In this document: positions 1 to 5,290 of the stretch, piece by piece
Position numbering within the stretch: position 1 is the stretch's first letter
Layout of the letters: each line of letters starts with the position of its first letter
Assembly (NCBI GenBank): GCA_023300255.1
Contig: JALZWC010000104.1
Coordinates: 1-6,298 of the forward strand
Reading direction: 5' to 3'
Length of the DNA stretch: 6,298 nt
Source: Saprospiraceae bacterium
GTDB taxonomy: Bacteria; Bacteroidota; Bacteroidia; Chitinophagales; Saprospiraceae
Position numbers and translations under genes: made by a program
Notes under the pieces: model-generated
Seen by the model: the letters and a program-made list of their open reading frames with translations, nothing else
Told to the model about the DNA's origin: nothing
Databases searched by the model: none

Positions 1-71
1 AAAATGAAGCCGTAGCTCTGCTATGCCTTAATTTTGAAGCTTCTTTACAAGAAAAAATTACTGCGCCATAA
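1..71 (+). CDS. Probable C-terminal tail of an unidentified protein (5' end outside window)
   Basis: The plus-strand frame beginning at base 3 is open from the window edge to a TAA at 69-71. It would give 22 residues containing AVALLCLNFEAS and ending in KITAP. The residue pattern looks protein-like: an alternating hydrophobic strand followed by an amphipathic stretch. The other two plus frames close at once, with TGA at 5-7 and TAG at 13-15. The gene would converge on the regulator at 156-1631 with an 84-bp gap, a normal arrangement. The strand AVALLCLNFEAS faintly resembles the last beta-strand of PAS/YheO-like or GAF sensor domains (compare 'GLLCINxD'), but 22 residues cannot establish that. 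An open frame this short can also arise by chance, so both existence and identity are tentative. Confidence 0.45.
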   Translation, partial: NEAVALLCLNFEASLQEKITAP

Positions 72-90
72 TTGGTAGGTTATTTAATTC

Positions 91-150
91 CTGGCCCCTT
101 AAGCTAGCAGTCATGCGTCTGACCGCTGACAGTCCTGCAAGGACGATCTG
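91..150. repeat. Structured intergenic spacer with two tandem hairpins
   Basis: The gap between the two convergent genes is visibly richer in G and C than its surroundings and carries two neighbouring inverted repeats. The first pairs GTCATGCG (110-117) with CGCTGAC (124-130) around a 6-nt loop, with one bulged base. The second pairs GTCCT (132-136) with AGGAC (140-144) around a 3-nt loop. The words GTCA and TGAC recur several times. Neither hairpin is followed by a clean T-run on either strand, so a classical intrinsic terminator is not well supported. A shared 3'-end structure for converging transcripts or a dispersed REP-like intergenic repeat are both possible; only a search of the whole genome would tell. 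Confidence 0.4.
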
Positions 151-155
151 ACTTC

Positions 156-1631
156 TTATTTTAATTGATCTAAGGCATCTTGAATAGCTTTTCGTTTCTG
201 TCTTTTTTGAATAACAATTGGTGGAACAGCCCTTTCTGAACAATCTTCAATAGAACATCTTTCACAAGTAACACTGACCAGCCTTTTAGGAATTGCAGGG
301 TCGTCTAAAAATTGCACATGCTTCTTTAAATCTTCATCCACTAATAAACCAATCGTCACACTTACCTTTTTGGTATGCGGAAAATAACTAGGTCTCGCAA
401 TAGTCAAACACAAATACTCCCTATCTGTCCCCATATACATAGATCGCTGAATACCTACGACTGGTTGTTGTTCTGATTCTGCTCGGGATTGTAATGCTTT
501 TAATTGCGTAATAGACAACCATCTGCGACAGTAATGCTCCGCTAAATTATTAGCATGGGGTTGATGTCTTCTATTCAAATGCATCTCTTTATCAATTCTA
601 AAAGACACTCCCTCTTCTTCGTTTAACATCCTCAAAAAGAATAATTTCTTTATATTTAAGATAGCAGGCAGTAAGTTAAATCGTTGGAATAACACCTCTG
701 GAGAGACCTCATATTTATCCAACAATTCTAATAGCAAATCTGCTTGCCAAGTAGTTTGACTAAAAAAATGTCTTAAATCTTTAATGAAATTATTTTTATT
801 GACTAAAATTCCTACGGCAAAATATCCAGCGAAATAATTATTTAAAACGGTTTGAAAATTTTTGACTTTCAGAAAAGAAGACGTATTGATTCGATCTTCT
901 AATTTCAGATAATTATAAGCTATTTCTTTACCTAGCTGCAAAGCTTTCTGCTGTGCATTTAATTCTTTGTTGATATATAATTTTTTAGAATTTGGTATAT
1001 AGACAGATCTCATCGTCTTCAAAACGGGCATCTCTTCAAAACTACTTTCTATAATCGTGTACCCAAAATGGTTTTCTAAAATTCTAAGCAATAACTTGAC
1101 AGGCACTGGCCGACTAGTTGGAATATTATATTGCTTCACAAATGCCTCGATAGCAGTCTCCTTTTCTTCAAAATAATTATAATTTAATTCTTGGTAGGCT
1201 CTTAGTGCTTGAAAATAAAAGTTCTCTTCTTTAAACGCGTAAGTTCTCGATATTTCAATAAGTGTCGAAATAAAGGCCCCTACCCTAGAAGGCGACACCG
1301 CAACTATTTCTACAATCTTAGACAAGTCAATATCAAATAATTCTAAGGGTAATTCATTCAAAAAATTGGAATGTAATAATTCTCCTATAACAGTTAAATT
1401 ACCACTTAATTCACTAGAACTTAACTCTTCTGGAGTAGTACTTAATGCTTCTGCTAAGCTAATAATTTTTTCTTTCCGAGGCTTTTTTTTCCCTTTTTCT
1501 ATTTCATTTAAATAAGATAAAGACAGACCTGATTTTTTAGATAAATCAGAAGAAGATAGCTCATTGGCTAATCTAAACTGTTTCACCTTTAACCCAAAAA
1601 TTATCTTACTATTTTGTGTATTTATACTCAT
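156..1631 (-). CDS. ScfR/RamB-type XRE family transcriptional regulator with degenerate IrrE-like domain
   Basis: The 491-residue protein has the three-part layout of short-chain fatty acyl regulators (ScfR/RamB class). Residues about 12-68 form an XRE helix-turn-helix (SSSDLSKKSGLSLSYLNEIE, then a basic KGKKKPRKEK run). The middle, about 170-300, corresponds to the ImmA/IrrE (DUF955) domain. The helix that normally carries HExxH reads LGKEIAYNYL (233-242), so both metal-ligand histidines are replaced and only the glutamate remains; peptidase activity is unlikely. The C-terminal domain (DUF2083-like, about 340-475) ends with Cys456-x2-Cys459-x4-Cys464 followed by SERAVPP, matching the family's usual cysteine cluster, which may bind a metal or sense redox state. 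Actinobacterial RamB controls acetate metabolism and related proteins control propionate or glyoxylate genes. No such gene is visible here, so the target is unknown. The ATG at 1631 puts the HTH at the usual distance from the N terminus, and no Shine-Dalgarno precedes it, as is usual in Bacteroidota. Length is normal for the family. Confidence 0.88.
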   Translation of the reverse strand: MSINTQNSKIIFGLKVKQFRLANELSSSDLSKKSGLSLSYLNEIEKGKKKPRKEKIISLAEALSTTPEELSSSELSGNLTVIGELLHSNFLNELPLELFDIDLSKIVEIVAVSPSRVGAFISTLIEISRTYAFKEENFYFQALRAYQELNYNYFEEKETAIEAFVKQYNIPTSRPVPVKLLLRILENHFGYTIIESSFEEMPVLKTMRSVYIPNSKKLYINKELNAQQKALQLGKEIAYNYLKLEDRINTSSFLKVKNFQTVLNNYFAGYFAVGILVNKNNFIKDLRHFFSQTTWQADLLLELLDKYEVSPEVLFQRFNLLPAILNIKKLFFLRMLNEEEGVSFRIDKEMHLNRRHQPHANNLAEHYCRRWLSITQLKALQSRAESEQQPVVGIQRSMYMGTDREYLCLTIARPSYFPHTKKVSVTIGLLVDEDLKKHVQFLDDPAIPKRLVSVTCERCSIEDCSERAVPPIVIQKRQKRKAIQDALDQLK

Positions 1632-1801
1632 TAAGTGCGCAAGTTATCTAATAAGAGACTCTGTAGAATAAGGAATAAAAATTAAACGAATGCATGCATA
1701 ATGTACTGGTTTCTCCCGATTTTCTACAAGCTATGTTTTTCCCTTTTCCTTTATTATAAAAGTAGGTACAAAACTGATATAGACTGATAATCAATAGCTT
1801 A

Positions 1802-1814
1802 GGTTTTCAGAAAA
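1802..1814. promoter_or_regulatory. Copy 1 of duplicated 13-bp near-palindrome (candidate operator)
   Basis: The 13-mer GGTTTTCAGAAAA contains the symmetric core TTTTC-A-GAAAA, a perfect 5+5 inverted repeat around one central base. An identical 13-mer lies 79 bp away at 1881-1893. Two copies of a dyad-symmetric site upstream of a DNA-binding regulator suggest an operator, perhaps for autoregulation. It does not match the RamB site known from Corynebacterium (ending TTTGCAAA), so assigning it to this regulator is inference. Confidence 0.4.
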
Positions 1815-1880
1815 GTATTAAAGTTGTTATCTCACGGACTACATAATCATCTTAATATAAATTCAAACTCTTAAGATATT

Positions 1881-1893
1881 GGTTTTCAGAAAA
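1881..1893. promoter_or_regulatory. Copy 2 of duplicated 13-bp near-palindrome (candidate operator)
   Basis: This is an exact second copy of GGTTTTCAGAAAA, in the same orientation as the copy at 1802-1814. The start-to-start distance is 79 bp, about 7.5 helical turns at 10.5 bp per turn, so a dimer on each site would lie on roughly opposite faces of the DNA. It lies about 250 bp upstream of the regulator's start codon. Confidence 0.4.
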
Positions 1894-1945
1894 TAGAAAT
1901 TTAGACATACTCCAAATACTTCAGATAAAGGTAAGTAAAAATGGT

Positions 1946-1956
1946 CTTAGTAACGA
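1946..1956. repeat. 11-bp direct repeat flanking the terminator (left copy)
   Basis: CTTAGTAACGA occurs here and again at 2073-2083, in the same orientation, on either side of the terminator hairpin at 1966-2004. An exact 11-bp match within 130 bp is somewhat unlikely by chance but not decisive. The right copy is also half of a longer imperfect palindrome. Confidence 0.35.
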
Positions 1957-1965
1957 TACATAAAT

Positions 1966-2004
1966 AAAAAAAGGCGATTAAAGCACTTTAGCTCCAATCG
2001 CCTT
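1966..2004 (-). terminator. Intrinsic terminator of the secreted-protein gene
   Basis: Read on the minus strand, AAGGCGATT (complement of 1996-2004) pairs perfectly over 9 bp with AATCGCCTT (complement of 1971-1979). The sequence then runs straight into a row of seven T residues (complement of 1966-1972, the first two paired). The 16-nt interior contains a smaller TAAA/TTTA pairing that could shorten the loop. The hairpin begins 102 bases past the stop codon of the 966-aa protein and would end its transcript before the regulator gene, so the two same-strand genes are probably separate transcription units. Confidence 0.85.
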
Positions 2005-2030
2005 CAAACCACAAAAGACATCTTATTTTT

Positions 2031-2046
2031 AAAGGTATATACCTTT
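2031..2046. repeat. Perfect 16-bp palindrome in the 3' untranslated region
   Basis: AAAGGTATATACCTTT is its own reverse complement over all 16 bases. In RNA it could form a 6-bp stem with an ATAT loop. It lies between the stop codon of the secreted-protein gene and that gene's terminator, so it would be in the mRNA 3' tail. It could be a protein-binding site, an RNA-stabilising hairpin, or chance in AT-rich DNA. Confidence 0.45.
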
Positions 2047-2066
2047 GTTTTCTTATTAATTCACGC

Positions 2067-2083
2067 TCGTTGCTTAGTAACGA
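2067..2083. repeat. Imperfect 17-bp palindrome overlapping the right copy of the 11-bp repeat
   Basis: TCGTTGCTTAGTAACGA is symmetric around a central T, with one non-complementary (G/T) pair among eight. Its right-hand 11 bases, CTTAGTAACGA (2073-2083), are the second copy of the direct repeat at 1946-1956. It sits 23 bases beyond the stop codon of the secreted-protein gene. No function is assigned. Confidence 0.35.
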
Positions 2084-2105
2084 CGAAATAATAACTGTAC
2101 ATTAC

Positions 2106-5006
2106 TTAACGAATAAATACTTTTCCAGAAGTAACCAACTGTCCCTCAGAGAGGATAGAGAAGAAATATAAGCCTTCTGACAGTTGGTTAGGATAAAAAT
2201 CGAATCTGGATATAGAGTGGGAATCTGTTTGTACCAATCGGCCTGTGACATCAAATAATTGGAAAGTAATATTAGGCGTTTCTCCTAAACCAATTAACTC
2301 AATAGTAGCACGCTCTGTAAAAGGATTTGGAAATACATCGACGGAGACACCAGGTATCATAATATCATCTACATCTGTAGATACTTCTACATAATCTCTT
2401 ACCGTCTCCCCTCCTATCGTATGAAATTCCATTTCAGAAGCAATCGGTGCGCCGAAGTCAAAAGTCACGCTAGCTGTATTCTCAATGACGGCGCCCTTCG
2501 TAGTATTCCTCTTTTGGGACACACGGAATTTTACAAATCCGTAGGAAGTTTCGTCATTGATAGCCGTACTAGGTAAATCAATATTTTTAAAGGTAAATGT
2601 TAGGATGCCTTCCCCAGTCACCTCATATTCATAAGGGTGGCTACTTGCCCCTGGCACTACCGTTGCTATATCAAAAATAGTAGATAAAGTATCTCTTATA
2701 ATAACTCTATTGACCGTATCTGATCCAGTATTCTGGAAGTAAATATGATACTCTAAATCATCTGTAGCAGAAATCATTTTTTCCGCACCTACTCCTTTTG
2801 GAGAAGGCGTCATATCAATAATTCCAGTAAACAGCTTATTTTCTTGACAGTCAGATGCATAAAATGGCAAATCATCACTATCGCTAAACAAGGTTAAAAA
2901 CCCTGTACTAAAAGGCTTTCCGAATGGACAACCTTCTACGGCTGTAGAAGCTGTTTCTCCATATGGATGCCCAGCTGGTTGATCTGCTATTACTCGAATC
3001 GTCGATCCATCCGCTGGAAAGGTAACCGTCTCAGATCCATTGCTTGGTATTTGAAAATCGTAGCCTTGTCTAAAGTCAACATCATCAATAATAACAACAA
3101 AATCAGCAGGTGCCGTCATATCTCCTTCCCCAATATTTTGAATGACAAAACGAACAGAATCCCCCATACATTCTCCATCTATTCGTATACTAGCTCCGTT
3201 CCAAGTTGGAGCGGGAGGTATACATAAAGCATTAGGAGATGCATAAGCTTCTACACAATGAGACTTACCTACTATTGCATCACAATCGACTGTCACATTA
3301 ACTTTAAAATCGCCGCATTCTTCCACCGCTAAATCACCTATATTAAAACGATAAATATTATTGGTATGATCTGCCCATGGAAGCGTACTAAAATTGATTT
3401 TTAAATCTCGATCAAATTGAATATCAATAAACGTATCGTCCGCTGTAGCTACCCCTCTATTACAAAGACTAACCGTATAATCGGTTGTTCTACAAGGTTC
3501 TAAAAATGGAGCGGATATATCCGCTACTACGACAGGACAATCTGCTACAGTTGCTCTAGCTGCAAAATCTAATTCAATCGCATCACTAGCAATAAAATTA
3601 ATAGTATAGTTTTGGCAAACATCCCAAGCATTGTTTAACACGACTAAACTAACATTATAATCGCCATCTTCTAATGCTACTTCATACTGCCCATTTTCAT
3701 CAGTTGTAGCATAAACAATTTCATCTCCCTTTTTCAATTGCACTAGCCAGTTTTGCAATTTCTTTTCCCCACCTTCTAATAGACAGTTGGCATTAATATC
3801 TCTAAAGACTGTTCCTTTAATAGTATTATTAAAAACATTTCCTATTGGATTTGTTTTGGCCACGTAGATATCATATAGCGCTAATAAACTGTTAGGATCT
3901 TTATTGATATCATAATTACCAACGATTACAAATCCACCATCTGGTGTATTAGTTACTGCTCGTCCGATGTTAGAACCAACTCCTCCATATAAACTATTCC
4001 ACAACTCGTTTCCTTCTCGATCCGTTCTCAATAAATAAATCTGAGAATTTCGATCTGTCAATTCATTACTACCTGCTATAATAAAACCACCATCAGGTGC
4101 TAATTTTATATCACTTCCCTCTTCTCTAAATATTGGGTCCCCATAAGTTTTTAACCATATCTCCTTCCCATCACTATCTAATTGCAGTAAAAAAGCATCT
4201 CCTTTATTCGTTGCTATTCCCGTAATAGCATATCCTCCATCAGTGGTCTCTACTACGCTGTTTGCTCTATCTCGCTCTAAATTACCAAACTTCGCTTCTA
4301 TTATGGTTTCTCCATTCGAATCCACTTTGACAAAATAACTATCAGAACTATTAGAATTTTGATTGATAAAAGATTTAGTAACACCTACTGCTACCACATC
4401 ACCTATAGAAGTTTCGATAACAGAAAATCCTTCATCTGTCTTATCCCCTCCAAAATTTCGATCCCAAATAAACTCTCCAGATTGGTCTATTTTTAATAAA
4501 TATAAATCCGCATTTCCATCAAATTCCTTTCTTCCTACTAGATAATACCCTCCATCCCGATTAGCTGTTATAGCCCAGCCTTGATCGTTACCTGGTCCAC
4601 CATATGCTTTTTGCCAAAGTAAGGTTCCTTTTGAATCTATCTTGAGTACTAAAATATCATTATTCCCATTTCCAAATCCATTAGTTTGACCTACGATTAG
4701 ATAATCACCATTTGATTCCTGTATCAAACCAAAGCCCTTATCATCTCCTACATCTCCATAGGAATGCATCCATTCTGTCTCTCCCTGTTCATTTGTTTTT
4801 ACTAGCGTTACATTCGTACCTACCCTTCCTTGTGTTTCAGAAAACCCTGCAACGGCATATCCACCATCTACAGTAGCAACTACATCAAAAGCTTCATCTT
4901 CGCCATTGCCACCAAAAGTGCGTTCCCAGCCTTGTGCAGAAATTAATTGAATAAATAATAAGGAAAGAAAGAAAATCTGTAATGATCGGTATATGGTACT
5001 TTTCAT
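2106..5006 (-). CDS. Secreted seven-repeat propeller protein with T9SS type A sorting domain
   Basis: This 966-residue protein is built for export. Residues 1-24 form a Sec signal peptide (charged start, hydrophobic IFFLSLLFIQLI, likely cleavage after LISA). Residues 27-391 are seven tandem repeats of about 48-56 residues with the pattern W-x3-YGG ... DGGY-x-VAG ... D-x-YLLK-x-D-x2-G, most likely a seven-bladed beta-propeller. Residues about 395-485 resemble Cna-B/SdrD carboxypeptidase-regulatory-like domains (IKGTVFRDINANC ... DENGQYEVALEDGDY). Residues about 488-720 look like one or two CARDB/DUF11-type immunoglobulin-like domains with many cysteines. Residues about 725-866 match a conserved Bacteroidota surface-protein domain (LEYHIYFQNTGSDTVNRVIIRDTL). 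Residues 886-966 are the T9SS type A sorting domain (VFPNPF, FDVTGRLV, GLYFFSI). It should cross the inner membrane by Sec and the outer membrane by T9SS, ending on the surface or outside. No catalytic motif is seen; adhesion or binding is a guess. The gene appears monocistronic. Confidence 0.92.
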   Translation of the reverse strand: MKSTIYRSLQIFFLSLLFIQLISAQGWERTFGGNGEDEAFDVVATVDGGYAVAGFSETQGRVGTNVTLVKTNEQGETEWMHSYGDVGDDKGFGLIQESNGDYLIVGQTNGFGNGNNDILVLKIDSKGTLLWQKAYGGPGNDQGWAITANRDGGYYLVGRKEFDGNADLYLLKIDQSGEFIWDRNFGGDKTDEGFSVIETSIGDVVAVGVTKSFINQNSNSSDSYFVKVDSNGETIIEAKFGNLERDRANSVVETTDGGYAITGIATNKGDAFLLQLDSDGKEIWLKTYGDPIFREEGSDIKLAPDGGFIIAGSNELTDRNSQIYLLRTDREGNELWNSLYGGVGSNIGRAVTNTPDGGFVIVGNYDINKDPNSLLALYDIYVAKTNPIGNVFNNTIKGTVFRDINANCLLEGGEKKLQNWLVQLKKGDEIVYATTDENGQYEVALEDGDYNVSLVVLNNAWDVCQNYTINFIASDAIELDFAARATVADCPVVVADISAPFLEPCRTTDYTVSLCNRGVATADDTFIDIQFDRDLKINFSTLPWADHTNNIYRFNIGDLAVEECGDFKVNVTVDCDAIVGKSHCVEAYASPNALCIPPAPTWNGASIRIDGECMGDSVRFVIQNIGEGDMTAPADFVVIIDDVDFRQGYDFQIPSNGSETVTFPADGSTIRVIADQPAGHPYGETASTAVEGCPFGKPFSTGFLTLFSDSDDLPFYASDCQENKLFTGIIDMTPSPKGVGAEKMISATDDLEYHIYFQNTGSDTVNRVIIRDTLSTIFDIATVVPGASSHPYEYEVTGEGILTFTFKNIDLPSTAINDETSYGFVKFRVSQKRNTTKGAVIENTASVTFDFGAPIASEMEFHTIGGETVRDYVEVSTDVDDIMIPGVSVDVFPNPFTERATIELIGLGETPNITFQLFDVTGRLVQTDSHSISRFDFYPNQLSEGLYFFSILSEGQLVTSGKVFIR
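2109..2351 (-). other. T9SS type A C-terminal sorting domain
   Basis: Residues 886-966 show the usual signature: VFPNPF near the start, a beta-rich ITFQLFDVTGRLV strand pair, a GLYFFSI motif and a terminal basic GKVFIR. In characterised T9SS substrates this domain is recognised by the outer-membrane translocon and usually removed, with the cargo anchored or released. It implies that the genome encodes a T9SS, though none of its components is in this window. Confidence 0.9.
3834..4928 (-). repeat. Seven tandem propeller-type repeats
   Basis: Blade boundaries by the W/YGG start motif are residues 27-78, 79-130, 131-180, 181-235, 236-283, 284-335 and 336-391. Blade 5 starts IEAKFG instead of the usual W-x3-YGG, and blade 4 carries a longer Asn/Ser-rich loop near residues 212-222. 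No cysteine occurs in the whole block. Seven units is a common number for a closed beta-propeller. The repeats are divergent at the protein level, which argues against recent duplication. Confidence 0.8.
4935..5006 (-). other. Signal peptide of the secreted protein
   Basis: The first 24 residues have lysine and arginine near the start, a hydrophobic core of about a dozen residues, and a small-residue end (LISA) before QGWERT. This is a standard Sec signal, needed before T9SS export. There is no lipobox cysteine, so it is not a lipoprotein. Confidence 0.85.
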
Positions 5007-5290
5007 GGGAAATTGAATTTGGTCAATAAATAATAAATACCTTTTTGTTTAATGCCCCACTAACTGAAAAAATCAGTTGCAAATTGTTTACAATACAAAT
5101 ATGCAAGCAATTCAGAGTGAAAACAAAGACAAAAACGATGATTTGTTGAACAAAATTCAGCAATAATCGTAACAAAAATTAGAGAAATAAAATATAAATA
5201 AAAATCAACTATCTGATAAACAACAACTTATAAAACACCCATCATTTATCACTCCTTATTTATTATTCATCATTTGTTGAAATTAATTAA
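5007..5290. promoter_or_regulatory. Divergent intergenic region with several short palindromes
   Basis: These 284 AT-rich bases separate two divergent start codons, so both promoters should lie here, but I cannot point to a consensus TAnnTTTG element for either gene. Visible structure: an inverted repeat AACTGA-N5-TCAGTT at 5062-5078, ATTGT-TT-ACAAT at 5083-5094, and TTTGTT-G-AACAAA at 5142-5154. The 10-mer ATTTGTTGAA occurs at 5141-5150 and again at 5272-5281, just before the right-hand gene. No RNA gene or small coding gene is apparent. Confidence 0.5.
5062..5078 (-). promoter_or_regulatory. Small hairpin upstream of the secreted-protein gene
   Basis: AACTGA (5062-5067) pairs with TCAGTT (5073-5078) around five A residues. 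It lies 56-72 bases before the ATG of the secreted-protein gene. On the minus strand it would be either a leader hairpin in that mRNA or a dyad-symmetric operator near its promoter. There is no long T-run after it, so an attenuator is not supported. Confidence 0.35.

Larger units (their letters stand above)
1632..1965 (-). promoter_or_regulatory. Presumed control region of the ScfR-type regulator
   Basis: These 334 bases lie between the regulator's start codon and the terminator of the upstream secreted-protein gene, so they should contain the regulator's promoter. I see no convincing Bacteroidota promoter (TTTG about 19 nt before TAnnTTTG). The closest is CAGTTTTG on the minus strand (1769-1776), with one mismatch to the -7 element and no properly spaced -33 partner. 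The region holds a perfect 10-bp palindrome ATGCATGCAT at 1690-1699, about 60 bp from the start codon, and two copies of a 13-bp near-palindrome (listed separately). No RNA gene or convincing protein-coding gene was found in it. Confidence 0.5.

Noticed and set aside
91..150. Insertion sequence end, attachment site or tRNA remnant in the left spacer
   Set aside because: No paired terminal inverted repeats, target duplication, transposase fragment or tRNA-like cloverleaf could be found.
58..243. 61-residue minus-strand open frame overlapping the 3' end of the regulator gene
   Set aside because: It overlaps the regulator's conserved C-terminal coding region in another frame, extends through the structured spacer, and its Cys/Ser/Arg-rich translation resembles no protein.
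1701..1787. 28-codon plus-strand frame encoding a hydrophobic aromatic peptide (starts MYWFLPIFYKLCFSLFLYY)
   Set aside because: It could be a small membrane peptide, but it lies in AT-rich non-coding DNA where T-rich stretches translate to Phe/Leu/Tyr by default, and it has no promoter, conserved context or recognisable family.
1769..1794. Possible minus-strand promoter for the regulator (CAGTTTTG as -7 element, with TTG upstream)
   Set aside because: The -7 element has one mismatch and the spacing to the upstream TTG is about 15 bases instead of about 19, too weak to annotate.
2967..3227. 86-residue plus-strand frame inside the secreted-protein gene
   Set aside because: It is antisense to a well-supported coding region, and its translation is low-complexity (Asn/Ile/Ser/Arg) with no domain character.
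4363..4545. 60-residue plus-strand frame inside the secreted-protein gene
   Set aside because: It is antisense to propeller repeats; the Ser/Pro/Thr-rich translation is what the complement of the Asp/Gly/Glu repeat codons produces.
3834..4928. Tandem repeats considered as recently duplicated or phase-variable DNA
   Set aside because: The seven units are similar only at the protein level; no long exact nucleotide repeats are visible between them, so recent expansion or slippage is not supported.
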